A program made the position numbers and the translations under genes. Positions 51,303 through 59,336 of a stretch of 64,000 bases of DNA are shown one piece after another (position 1 is the stretch's first letter; the number at the start of each line of letters is the position of its first letter). The notes beneath the pieces were generated by a model. That model did not search any database, was not told where the DNA came from, and saw nothing but the letters and a program-made list of their open reading frames with translations. The stretch is from contig VSCH01000014.1 in the NCBI GenBank assembly GCA_047459075.1, positions 7,085 through 71,084 of the forward strand, written 5' to 3'. The stretch is from ZC4RG19 sp017577565. GTDB taxonomy: Bacteria > Actinomycetota > Acidimicrobiia > Acidimicrobiales > VFJN01.

Positions 51303-52424
51303 GTGGGCTCGCTCGACGCCCGCGTCCACGAGCGGGTCCTGGCGTCCGCGGACGGCGGCCCGCTCGACGACGCCGCGCTGGCCGAGCACGTGCGCGCCGA
51401 GGCGCCCCTGCTCGGCCCCGACGAGGTGGTGGCGACGGTCGCCCGGGTGCGGGCCCGCATCGACGGCCTCGGGCCCATCGAGCCGCTGCTGGCCGACCCG
51501 GCGGTCACCGACGTGCTGGTCAACGGCCCCGGACCGGTGTGGGTCGAGCGGGCCGGGCGGCTGACCCGCACCGACGTCGTGCTGGACGACGCCGGCATCG
51601 CCCTGCTCGTCGAGCGGGTCGTGGCGCCCCTCGGGCTGCGGGCCGACCGGACCGCCCCCGTCGTCGACGCCCGCCTGCCCGACGGCTCCCGGGTCCACGT
51701 CGTGCTGGCGCCCCTCGCCGTCGACGGGCCGGTCGTGACCATCCGGCGCTTCGGCGCCGCCGAGGTGGGGCTGGGCGCGTTCTGCGGGCCGGCCGTCGCC
51801 GACCTGCTGGCCGGGGCGGTGGCCGACGGGCTCAACGTGCTGGTGTCGGGCGGTACCGGCGCCGGGAAGACCACGCTGCTCAACGCGCTCTGCCGCCACC
51901 TGCCGCCGGGCGAGCGGGTCGTCACCATCGAGGACGCGGCCGAGCTCCGCCTGCCCGGCGACCACGTCGTCCGGCTCGAGACCCGCCCCGCCACGCCGGA
52001 CGGGCTCCCGGCCGTCGGCGTGCGCGAGCTGGTGCGGGCGGCGCTGCGCATGCGGCCCGACCGCATCGTCGTCGGCGAGGTCCGGGGCGCCGAGGCCTTC
52101 GACATGCTCCAGGCGATGAACACCGGCCACGGCGGGTGCCTGTCCACCTGCCACGCCAACGGGCCGGCGGACGCCCTGCGGCGGGTCGAGACCATGGCCC
52201 TGCTCGGCGGTGTCGACGTGCCGCTGCTCGTGGTGCGCCGCCAGATGCTCCGGGCCGTCGACCTCGTCGTCCACGTCGCCCGCGGGGCCGGGGCGTCGCG
52301 ACGGGTCACGGCCGTGGCCGAGGTCGTCGAGCACGACGACGACCGCCTCGAGGTGCGCCCGCTCGCCGACGCCCACGGCGTGGTCGGCCGCCGCCGGCGC
52401 CCGGCCCGGGCAGGTGGGGCGTGA
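51303..52424 (+). CDS. tadA: Tad pilus assembly ATPase (CpaF/TadA)
   Basis: A 373-aa secretion ATPase of the type IV/II family. It has the N-terminal domain (IDGLGPIEPLLADPAVTDVL), Walker A SGGTGAGKTTLLNALCRHLP, the Asp box TIEDAAELRLPGDHVVRLET, Walker B RPDRIVVGEVRGAEAFDML and the His box GHGGCLSTCHANGP. It would power assembly of a Flp-like pilus at the inner membrane. It starts GTG 2 nt after the CpaE-like gene. Confidence 0.94.
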   Translation: MGSLDARVHERVLASADGGPLDDAALAEHVRAEAPLLGPDEVVATVARVRARIDGLGPIEPLLADPAVTDVLVNGPGPVWVERAGRLTRTDVVLDDAGIALLVERVVAPLGLRADRTAPVVDARLPDGSRVHVVLAPLAVDGPVVTIRRFGAAEVGLGAFCGPAVADLLAGAVADGLNVLVSGGTGAGKTTLLNALCRHLPPGERVVTIEDAAELRLPGDHVVRLETRPATPDGLPAVGVRELVRAALRMRPDRIVVGEVRGAEAFDMLQAMNTGHGGCLSTCHANGPADALRRVETMALLGGVDVPLLVVRRQMLRAVDLVVHVARGAGASRRVTAVAEVVEHDDDRLEVRPLADAHGVVGRRRRPARAGGA

Positions 52425-53254
52425 GCGCGTCGCCGCCGGCCCTGGCGGCCGTCGCCGTCGTGGCGGCCGTTGCCGTGGGGTGCAGCCTCGACGGCGCCCT
52501 GGCCCGGCGCCGGGTGCGCCGCCGGCTCGCCGACCCCGCCCACGCGCCGGCCGGCCGGGACGGGGAGCGGCGGCGGGTGGCCGCCGTGGGCGCCGTCGCC
52601 GCTGGGGTGGGCGCGGCCTGGGCCGCCGCCGGTCCCTGGGCGGTCGGCGGGCTGGTGGCGGTCGCGGCCGCCGGCCCCGTCCGGGCGGCGGTGCGCCGGC
52701 GGTCGGCGCGACGGCGGCAGCGGCGGCGGCAGCTGCCGGGCGCCCTCGACCGGCTGGCGGCCGCGCTGCGCACCGGGTCGTCGCTCACCACCGCGCTCGA
52801 GGAGGTCGGCGCCACCGTCGAGCCGCCCCTCGGGCCGGAGCTGGCGGCGCTGGGCGCGGCGAGCGCCCGGGGCCGGCCGCTGCGCGACGTGCTCGCCGAG
52901 TGGGCCGACGCCCACGACGACCCCGACACCCGGCTGGCGGCCTCGGCGCTCGTGCTGGCGTCGGTGGTCGGCTCGGCGCCGGCCCGGGCCGTCGACGGCG
53001 TGGCGGCCACAGTGCGCGAGCGCCTCGACCTCGCCGACGAGCGGCGGGCCATGGCGGCCCAGGCCCGGGCCAGCGCGCTGGTGCTGTCGGCCGCCCCGGC
53101 GCTGTTCGCCGCCGTGCTGGTCGCGGCCGACACCGCGGCGGCCCGGTTCCTGCTGTCGTCGCCGGCCGGGTGGGCCTGCCTCACCCTCGGCGTGGCGCTC
53201 GACGCCGCCGGCGCGTGGTGGATGGCCCGCATCACCGCGGGCGAGCGGCCGTGA
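52421..53254 (+). CDS. tadB: Tad inner-membrane platform protein TadB
   Basis: A 277-aa GspF-type membrane protein with hydrophobic segments near both ends. The T2SSF domain includes LPGALDRLAAALRTGSSLTT, ALEEVGATVEPPLGPEL and DTRLAASALVLASVVGSAPA. It pairs with TadC to form the platform for the ATPase. The GTG start overlaps the tadA stop (GTGA). Confidence 0.88.
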   Translation: MSASPPALAAVAVVAAVAVGCSLDGALARRRVRRRLADPAHAPAGRDGERRRVAAVGAVAAGVGAAWAAAGPWAVGGLVAVAAAGPVRAAVRRRSARRRQRRRQLPGALDRLAAALRTGSSLTTALEEVGATVEPPLGPELAALGAASARGRPLRDVLAEWADAHDDPDTRLAASALVLASVVGSAPARAVDGVAATVRERLDLADERRAMAAQARASALVLSAAPALFAAVLVAADTAAARFLLSSPAGWACLTLGVALDAAGAWWMARITAGERP

Positions 53255-54084
53255 CCGCCGTCGTGGCCGCGCTCGCGCTCGGCTGGGCGCTGGTCGTGGG
53301 GGTGGCGGCCTCGGGTGCGGCCACGCGGTCGACCTGCCGGCGACCGGTCGCGACCGGGCCGGTGCCGGCGGCGAGCGCCCGGGCCGGGGGTCGGGCCGTC
53401 GCCGGGCGTGGCGCCGCCCGGTCCCCCGCCGTCGCCCTCGGCGCGGCCGTCCTCCGGCTCGCCGGCCGGCCCGAGCGGGCCACCGGCCCCGCGGCCGCCC
53501 GCCGCACCGGGTGGGCCGCCCTCGTGGCGGGCGCCCTGCTGCCCGTCTCGCCGGTGCTGGCGGCCGCGCCCCTGGCCTGGGCCCTGGCCGGGCCGATGCT
53601 GGCCGCCCGGCGCGCCGCCGCCCGCCACGAGGCGGCGGTGGTCGACCAGCTGCCGGACATCGTCGACCTCCTCGCCCTCACCGCCGCCGCCGGCCTGCCG
53701 GTCCCCGCGGCCCTCGTGGCCATCGGCGACCGCCCGGGCGGACCGCTGGGCGCGGCGTGCGCCCGGGCCGCCGCCGTCGTCCGGCGCGGGGGCACGACGG
53801 CCGGTGCCCTCGCCGAGGTGGCGGCCGCCGGCCCCGCCGTCCGCCCCCTGGTCGACGCGCTGGCCCAGCACGTCCGCTACGGCACGCCGCTCGTGCCGGC
53901 GCTCGACCGGGTCGGCATCGAGGCCCGGGCCCGCCGGCGCCGGCGGGCCGAGGAGGCGGCCCGGCGCCTGCCGGTGGCCCTGCTCTTCCCCCTCGTGCTC
54001 ACGACGTTCCCCGCGTTCGTGCTGCTCACCGTCGTCCCGCTGCTGGCGGGATCGTTCGGCTCCCTGAGCCTCACACCCGTCTGA
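53251..54084 (+). CDS. tadC: Tad inner-membrane platform protein TadC
   Basis: A 277-aa GspF-type protein, the same length as TadB. The T2SSF domain has VVDQLPDIVDLLALTAAAGL, LVDALAQHVRYGTPLVPALD and RRLPVALLFPLVLTTFPAFV. Its GTG overlaps the tadB stop (GTGA). The N-terminal third is Ala/Gly/Arg-rich and less conserved. Confidence 0.88.
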   Translation: MTAVVAALALGWALVVGVAASGAATRSTCRRPVATGPVPAASARAGGRAVAGRGAARSPAVALGAAVLRLAGRPERATGPAAARRTGWAALVAGALLPVSPVLAAAPLAWALAGPMLAARRAAARHEAAVVDQLPDIVDLLALTAAAGLPVPAALVAIGDRPGGPLGAACARAAAVVRRGGTTAGALAEVAAAGPAVRPLVDALAQHVRYGTPLVPALDRVGIEARARRRRRAEEAARRLPVALLFPLVLTTFPAFVLLTVVPLLAGSFGSLSLTPV

Positions 54085-54116
54085 GCGCGGCCCCGCCGCG
54101 CGACCAGGAGGCACCC

Positions 54117-54350
54117 ATGTCCCGACCGATCCACCGACCCGCCGTCCGGGTGCGCGCCGGCGCCCTCGTCCGGGCCGTCGCCGGCCGGCTCGCCGAGCGC
54201 GCCGACCGGGGTCAGGCCACCGCCGAGTACGGCCTGGTCATCCTCGCCGCCGGCGGCATCGCCCTCGGCGTCATCGCCTGGGCCGGCGGCACCGGCGCCT
54301 TCACCGACCTGTTCGAGTCGGTGCTCGACCGCCTCGCCGCGTCGTTGTGA
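54117..54350 (+). CDS. DUF4244 pilin-like protein (Flp-type subunit candidate)
   Basis: A 77-aa protein with a basic N-terminus, then RGQATAEYGLVILAAGGIAL, which resembles a class III prepilin cleavage site with the conserved Glu-Tyr at positions 5-6 of the mature pilin, followed by one hydrophobic helix. DUF4244 members (Rv3656c in M. tuberculosis) sit at this place in actinobacterial tad loci. It is probably the pilus subunit. No prepilin peptidase is in the window. AGGAGG precedes the ATG. Confidence 0.85.
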   Translation: MSRPIHRPAVRVRAGALVRAVAGRLAERADRGQATAEYGLVILAAGGIALGVIAWAGGTGAFTDLFESVLDRLAASL

Positions 54351-54865
54351 GCGCCGCGCTCCCCGCCGAGAGGAGCGCCCCACCGCCACGCCGGAGCCGG
54401 CGCCCGCGGCTCGTGCCCGGGCGCCGGCCCGGCGGGCACCGCCGGAGGTGGCCCGGGAGGGGCCGGGCCGGGGCGCCCCGGCCGGGCGGACCGGGGGCGG
54501 CCGGGGACGCCGGCCAGGCCACGGTCGAGCTGGCCCTCCTGCTGCCGTTCGTGGCGCTCCTGCTGCTCGTGCTCGTGCAGGCGGTCGTGGTGGCGCGCGA
54601 CCAGGTGCTCGTGGCCCACGCCGCCCGCGAGGCGGTGCGGGCGGCGGCGGTCGACCCCGACCCGGACGCGGCCCGGCGCGCCGCCGAGCAGGCCGGGCCG
54701 CTCGACCCCGACCGCCTGGAGGTCGAGGTCACCGGCCGCGGCGAGGTCGGCAGCCGGGTCCGGGCGCGGGTCCGCTACACGGCGGGCACCCGGCTCCCCC
54801 TGGTGGGCCGGGCGCTGGACGGCGTCGTGCTCACCGGCACGGCGACCATGCGGGTCGAGCGGTGA
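54347..54865 (+). CDS. tadE: TadE-like pseudopilin
   Basis: A 172-aa protein with a 55-residue basic Pro/Gly/Arg-rich leader, then AGQATVELALLLPFVALLLL, the TadE-like motif with the conserved glutamate, a single helix and a C-terminal periplasmic domain of about 90 residues. The GTG overlaps the previous stop (GTGA). Mycobacterial loci have a further TadE/TadF-like gene after this one; here the operon ends. Confidence 0.85.
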   Translation: MSAALPAERSAPPPRRSRRPRLVPGRRPGGHRRRWPGRGRAGAPRPGGPGAAGDAGQATVELALLLPFVALLLLVLVQAVVVARDQVLVAHAAREAVRAAAVDPDPDAARRAAEQAGPLDPDRLEVEVTGRGEVGSRVRARVRYTAGTRLPLVGRALDGVVLTGTATMRVER

Positions 54866-54876
54866 GCGGCACCGCC

Positions 54877-57240
54877 TCACACGGCGGCGGCCAGGGCCGG
54901 GTCGAGGGCCGCCCGGAGGAGGGCGAGCGCCCCCTCCTTGTCGAGCGGCTCGTTGCCGTTGCCGCACTTCGGCGACTGCACGCACGACGGGCACCCCGCC
55001 GCGCAGCCGCAGGCGGCCACCAGCTCGGCCGTGGCCCGCACGTGGCGCTCCGCCGCCTCGAACCCCAGCTCGGCCACGCCGGCGCCGCCCTGGTAGCCGT
55101 CGTAGACGACGATCGCCGGCCCGCCGATGTCGGGCTGGTGCAGGGTCGACACGCCGCCGACGTCCCACCGGTCGCAGATCGTGAACAGGGGCAGGACACC
55201 GATGCCCGCGTGCTCGGCCGCGTGCAGCGCGCCGGGCGCCTCCCGCGGCCCGACACCCGCCGCCTCCAGCAGCCCCTCGGGCACCCGGTACCAGAAGGCG
55301 CGGGTCGTCAGCGTCGAGCGGGGCAGGTCGAGCGGGGTCACGCCCAGCGACTCGCCCGTGAGGGCGTCCTTGCGCTGGTAGCCGGTCACCTGCTGGTGCA
55401 CCTCGACGCCGCCCAGGCCCACCTCCAGCCCGCCCACCCGGCGGGTGGCGTCGCAGCTCGTCACCCGGATGTCGACGGCGGTGCGGGCCACCGTGTAGGT
55501 CGTGCCGTCGTCGGGCACGACGGTGGCGCACCGCCCCTCGAGGTCCAGCTCGGTCACCCGCCACGACTGCCCGGCGTGCAGGTACGAGGCGCCGGGATGG
55601 GCCTGCTCGCAGGCCCGGGCCAGCTCGACCGTGCCCACCGCCCGGCCGTCCTCGGTCCGCAGGGTGACCTGGCCGCCGGCGCCCACCCGCAGCCCGACGC
55701 CGTGCGCGGGCCAGCCCCCGCCGGCGTACAGCGCCTGCGGGCCGCGGCCCCGCCCCCGGTGGTGGACGACCAGCTGGTCGTCGAGGACGAGCCGGCGCAC
55801 GACCTCGTCGAGCAGGCCGGGCCAGTAGCGCTCGTCCTCGTGGGTCAGGGGCTTCTCGTGGGCGGCGCAGCGCAGGTGGGCGTCGGCCACGAACGGGTTG
55901 GCGGGGTTGACGACCACCGGCTCGGGCGGTCGCTCGACCAGCTCGTGGGGGTGGGCGGCGATCCACTGGTCGAGCTGGTCCGACCCGGCCACCAGCACCG
56001 CCGCCGACGGCCGCCCGGAGCGACCGGCCCGGCCGGCCTGCTGGCGGAACGAGGCGACCGTGCCGGGGAAGCCGTTGAGCACCACTGCGTCCAGCCCGCC
56101 GACGTCGATGCCGAGCTCGAGGGCGGTCGTGGCCACGACGCCGTCGAGCCGGCCGGAGAACAGGCGCTCCTCGATCTCGCGCCGCTCCTCGGCCAGGTAG
56201 CCGCCCCGGTAGGCGGCGACGCGGCGCCGCAGGTGGGAGGGCAGCCGCCGGCGCACGTCGGCGGCGACGACCTCGGTCGCCCGCCGGCTTCGGCAGAACG
56301 CCAGCGTGGTGTGGCCCGACCGCACCAGCTCGGCGACCAGGCCGGCGGTCTCGGCGTTGGGCGACACCCGGGCGCCGGTCTTCTCGTCGAGCGGCGGCGG
56401 GTTCCACACGGCGACCAGCCGCTCGGGCCGGGGCGAGGCGTCCTCGGTCACGGCCTCGACCGGCACGCCGCACAGCGCGGAGGCCAGCCGCTCGGGCTCG
56501 CCGATGGTCGCCGAGCAACAGACGAAGGTCGGCTCCGCGCCGTAGTGGTTGGCCAGCCGCCGCAGGCGCCGCAGCAGGTGGGCGACGTGCGAGCCGAAGA
56601 TCCCCCGGAACACGTGCAGCTCGTCGACGACGACGTAGCGCAGGCGGGCCAGGAAGGTCGACCACCGGTCGTGGTGGGGGAGGATGCCGCTGTGCAGCAT
56701 CTCGGGGTTGGTCAGCACCGCGGTGGCGTGGCGGCGGATCCAGGCCCGCTCCTCGTTGCCGGTGTCGCCGTCGTAGGCCCCGGCCACCAGCCCCGGGAAC
56801 CCGAAGCCGGTGAGCGCCCGCAGCTGGTCGTGGGCCAGCGCCTTGGTCGGGAAGAGCAGCAGGGCGGTGCCCCGCCGCACCGGGGCCGCGGCGGCCTCGG
56901 CGATGGGCACCTGGTAGCAGAGCGACTTGCCCGAGGCGGTGCCGGTGGCCACGACGACCGACCGCCCGGCCCGGGCCAGGTCGATGGCCCGGGCCTGGTG
57001 GGCCCACAGGGCGTCGACGTCGAGCCGCTCGGCGACCTCCGGGGGCAGGGGCCGCGCCAGCGTGCCGGTGCGTCCCGGCCGGGCCGGCAGCCGGTGCACG
57101 TGGACCAGCGGCGAGCCGTCGGCCCCGACGACCGCGTCCGGGTCCGGGCCCTGGTCGCCGCACAGCGCCCGGGCCCGCGCCGTCAGCGCGGACTGCAGCG
57201 ACGCGAGCTGGTCGGCGGGGTCGTGGGCGACGACGGCCAT
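54877..57240 (-). CDS. MrfA-like DEAD/DEAH-box helicase with DUF1998 zinc domain
   Basis: A 787-aa SF2 helicase. Motif I is VATGTASGKSLCYQVP, II is VVDELHVFRG (DELH), III is CCSATIG, and motif VI is QQAGRAGRSGR. The C-terminal DUF1998 domain holds four cysteines in ACGCAAGCPSCVQSPKCGNG, a zinc site typical of MrfA, which repairs mitomycin-type DNA damage with MrfB. No mrfB is adjacent. The corresponding gene follows the tad locus in M. tuberculosis too (Rv3649). ATG at 57240 follows TAACCT by 9 nt. Confidence 0.93.
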   Translation of the reverse strand: MAVVAHDPADQLASLQSALTARARALCGDQGPDPDAVVGADGSPLVHVHRLPARPGRTGTLARPLPPEVAERLDVDALWAHQARAIDLARAGRSVVVATGTASGKSLCYQVPIAEAAAAPVRRGTALLLFPTKALAHDQLRALTGFGFPGLVAGAYDGDTGNEERAWIRRHATAVLTNPEMLHSGILPHHDRWSTFLARLRYVVVDELHVFRGIFGSHVAHLLRRLRRLANHYGAEPTFVCCSATIGEPERLASALCGVPVEAVTEDASPRPERLVAVWNPPPLDEKTGARVSPNAETAGLVAELVRSGHTTLAFCRSRRATEVVAADVRRRLPSHLRRRVAAYRGGYLAEERREIEERLFSGRLDGVVATTALELGIDVGGLDAVVLNGFPGTVASFRQQAGRAGRSGRPSAAVLVAGSDQLDQWIAAHPHELVERPPEPVVVNPANPFVADAHLRCAAHEKPLTHEDERYWPGLLDEVVRRLVLDDQLVVHHRGRGRGPQALYAGGGWPAHGVGLRVGAGGQVTLRTEDGRAVGTVELARACEQAHPGASYLHAGQSWRVTELDLEGRCATVVPDDGTTYTVARTAVDIRVTSCDATRRVGGLEVGLGGVEVHQQVTGYQRKDALTGESLGVTPLDLPRSTLTTRAFWYRVPEGLLEAAGVGPREAPGALHAAEHAGIGVLPLFTICDRWDVGGVSTLHQPDIGGPAIVVYDGYQGGAGVAELGFEAAERHVRATAELVAACGCAAGCPSCVQSPKCGNGNEPLDKEGALALLRAALDPALAAAV

Positions 57241-57249
57241 GCCCAGGTC

Positions 57250-57255
57250 AGGTTA
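57250..57255 (-). promoter_or_regulatory. -10 hexamer TAACCT, leaderless start of the helicase gene
   Basis: The reverse-strand TAACCT lies 9 nt before the ATG at 57240. Confidence 0.4.
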
Positions 57256-57315
57256 CGCCTGTGGAATTCCAGCTGTGTAGCCCCGGGAGGCGCCGACCAC
57301 GCGGCGTGGGCACGA

Positions 57316-57321
57316 TAGTGT
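57316..57321 (+). promoter_or_regulatory. -10 hexamer TAGTGT, leaderless start of the STAS gene
   Basis: TAGTGT lies 9 nt before the ATG at 57331. Confidence 0.4.
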
Positions 57322-57330
57322 CAGCGCGCC

Positions 57331-57669
57331 ATGCAACTGCGTACCGAGGTGTCCGAGGTCGGCGGCTGGACCGTCGTCACCGTCCACGGCGAGGTCGACG
57401 TCGCCACGGCGCCCGAGCTGCGCGAGGTCCTCGTCCGGCTCGTGGGCGAGGGGTCCGCGCACCTCGTGCTCGACCTCGACCAGGTCGACTTCCTCGACTC
57501 GACGGGCCTCGGCACCGTCATCAGCGCGCTCAAGCGCGCCCGGACGCACGGCGGCGACCTCCGCATCGTGTGCACGCAGCCGCGCATCGCCCGCCTGTTC
57601 CAGATCACGGGCCTCGACAAGGCCCTGCCCCTCCTGCCCGACGTCGACGCGGCCGTGGCCGGAGCGTGA
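57331..57669 (+). CDS. STAS-domain anti-anti-sigma factor (BldG/RsbV-like)
   Basis: A 112-aa STAS protein with the phosphorylation serine at Ser57 in VDFLDSTGLGTVISALKRAR. It is followed after 3 nt by an HATPase anti-sigma gene, so the two form a partner-switching pair: the kinase phosphorylates this protein, and the unphosphorylated form releases the sigma factor. No sigma gene is adjacent, so the target is open. Confidence 0.92.
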   Translation: MQLRTEVSEVGGWTVVTVHGEVDVATAPELREVLVRLVGEGSAHLVLDLDQVDFLDSTGLGTVISALKRARTHGGDLRIVCTQPRIARLFQITGLDKALPLLPDVDAAVAGA

Positions 57670-57672
57670 GGC

Positions 57673-58110
57673 ATGGCGGTCGTCGAGCTGGAGATCCCGG
57701 CCCGGCCCGCCTACCTGTCGCTCGTCCGCCTCGTCGTCGACGCCGCCATCGGCTCGCTCGCCCCGGGCATGAGCCCGGCCCGCCTCGACGACCTCAAGAT
57801 CGCGGTCTCCGAGGCCTGCTCCAACGCCATCGAGGCGCACGAGGCCGCCACCGTCCTCGAGGACCCCGTGGTGGTGCGGTGCGTGATCGAGGAGGACCAG
57901 GTCACCGTCCAGGTCGTCGACCAGGGTCGGGGCTTCGACCCCGACCGCCTCGAGGCGCTGCCCGCGGCGACCGACCCCCGCCGGCTGCGCCACGAGAGCG
58001 GCCTCGGCATCCCCCTCATGCGCACGCTGGCCGACGAGGTCGCCTTCACGCCGGCCGACAACGGCACCACCGTCACCCTCGTCGTCTACCGGCCGGCCAC
58101 CACGTCGTGA
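57673..58110 (+). CDS. RsbW-like anti-sigma factor kinase (HATPase)
   Basis: A 145-aa GHKL ATPase of the SpoIIAB/RsbW family: N-box KIAVSEACSNAIEAH, G1 VVDQGRGFDPDRLE and G2 SGLGIPLMRTLADEV. It would bind its sigma factor and phosphorylate the upstream STAS protein. The ATG lies 3 nt after the STAS gene. Confidence 0.92.
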   Translation: MAVVELEIPARPAYLSLVRLVVDAAIGSLAPGMSPARLDDLKIAVSEACSNAIEAHEAATVLEDPVVVRCVIEEDQVTVQVVDQGRGFDPDRLEALPAATDPRRLRHESGLGIPLMRTLADEVAFTPADNGTTVTLVVYRPATTS

Positions 58111-58131
58111 GGCGGCACCGCCCGGTGCCCG

Positions 58132-58530
58132 TCAGGGCGCGGTGCTGGTGTCGATCTCGCACTCCTCGGCCAGGAAGGTGCTGACGTTCTCGTTGGCCTC
58201 CTGCGTGTCCGCGGCGATCTGCTCGGCCCGGGCGACGTCCTCCTCGTTCGCGGGGTCCAGCGTGCTGGTCTCGCGGAGGGCGTCGATCAGCTCCTGGTAG
58301 TCGTCCGCGATCTCCTCGGGCGGCTCGAGGGCGTCGAGCTCGTCGAGGACGACCTCGGGATCGGCGTCGACGTCGTCGGCGTAGCGCTCCTCGAGGTCCT
58401 GGAAGTCGCCGCAGAACTCCTCGGCGCCGCCGCCGGCGGCCTCGTCGGGGCCGCCGCTGTCGCTGTCGCTGCAGGCGGCTGCGCCGAGCGCGAGCGCGAG
58501 CACGGGGAGGGCCAGGGTTGAGCGTCGCAT
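58132..58530 (-). CDS. Small acidic lipoprotein, unknown function
   Basis: A 132-aa predicted lipoprotein: MRRSTLALPVLALALGAAAC signal with lipobox AAAC, then a Ser/Gly/Glu linker and an acidic helical domain containing ERYADDVDADPEVVLDELDA, LEPPEEIADDYQELIDALRE and two cysteines (EEFCGDF, AEECEID) that could form a disulfide. The ATG at 58530 has GAAGGGA upstream. The same layout recurs in the next gene, so the two may be paralogues. Confidence 0.75.
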   Translation of the reverse strand: MRRSTLALPVLALALGAAACSDSDSGGPDEAAGGGAEEFCGDFQDLEERYADDVDADPEVVLDELDALEPPEEIADDYQELIDALRETSTLDPANEEDVARAEQIAADTQEANENVSTFLAEECEIDTSTAP

Positions 58531-58666
58531 CGATGTCCCTTCTCGATCGAAGGCTCCGTGGCGCCCTGCTCGGACCCGTCCCCACGAAACCAGCGCTGGC
58601 GCGCCGTCCAGCACCCTACCCACCGCCGGTGCCGGCCCACACCGCCGGGCGCCGCGGACCGGCAGG

Positions 58667-59188
58667 TCAGCCGTCGATGCCGCAGACCTGGACGAGGTAG
58701 GCGGCCACGACCTCGCCCGAGACGGCCCACGCGTCGAGCTCCTCGGGCGGGATGTCCTCGAGCGGGTTCTCGGACGTGCTCTCGCCCATCCGGGCGAGCA
58801 CCGTGTGGAGCGTCGTCCACTCCTCGGCGATCTCCTCGGGCGGCGTGATGGCCGCCATCCGGGCGGCGTAGGCGGCGTCGCTCGCCTGCAGCTCCTCGTT
58901 CTCCGCCGCCTCGGAGTCCAGGGCCTGCACCTCGGCGCAGAACTGCTCGCTCCCCTCGCCGGTGAACTCGCGGTCGACGCCCAGCGCGTCGCCGAGCTCG
59001 TCGCCCCCGCCGGCGGCCGCCTCGTCCTCCCCCGCCGCCTCGTCGTCGGCGCCCTCGTCCGCCGCCTGCTCCTCGGCGGGCTCCTCGGCCGCCTCCCCGT
59101 CGCCGGACGACCCGCCGTCGTCGCCGCACGCGGCGGGGACCCCGACGAGCAGGGCGACGAGCAGCAACAGGAGATGACGGCGGATCAT
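58667..59188 (-). CDS. Small acidic lipoprotein, related layout
   Basis: A 173-aa predicted lipoprotein: RRHLLLLLVALLVGVPAAC signal and lipobox, a 50-residue Glu/Ala/Asp-rich linker, and a domain with cysteines in EQFCAEVQAL and LVQVCGIDG and the segment MAAITPPEEIAEEWTTLHTV. The PPEEIA element matches the neighbour protein (EPPEEIADDYQELI), suggesting an old duplication. A reverse-strand TAAGTT about 60 nt upstream may be its -10 element. Function unknown. Confidence 0.75.
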   Translation of the reverse strand: MIRRHLLLLLVALLVGVPAACGDDGGSSGDGEAAEEPAEEQAADEGADDEAAGEDEAAAGGGDELGDALGVDREFTGEGSEQFCAEVQALDSEAAENEELQASDAAYAARMAAITPPEEIAEEWTTLHTVLARMGESTSENPLEDIPPEELDAWAVSGEVVAAYLVQVCGIDG

Positions 59189-59321
59189 GGTGCGCTCCCC
59201 CCAGCGATGGGCGCAGACGACTGCCCTTCTCGGGGGCAGAACTTAGTGCACCCTTGCTCGACGCGCCGCGCGTGAGCGAAACCCGTGCGTGGTTGCCCCC
59301 GATTCCGCCCCGGTCGCGCTG

Positions 59322-59327
59322 TAGCAT
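59322..59327 (+). promoter_or_regulatory. -10 hexamer TAGCAT, leaderless start of the LuxR-type gene
   Basis: TAGCAT lies 9 nt before the ATG at 59337. Confidence 0.4.
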
Positions 59328-59336
59328 CCGCTCCCC

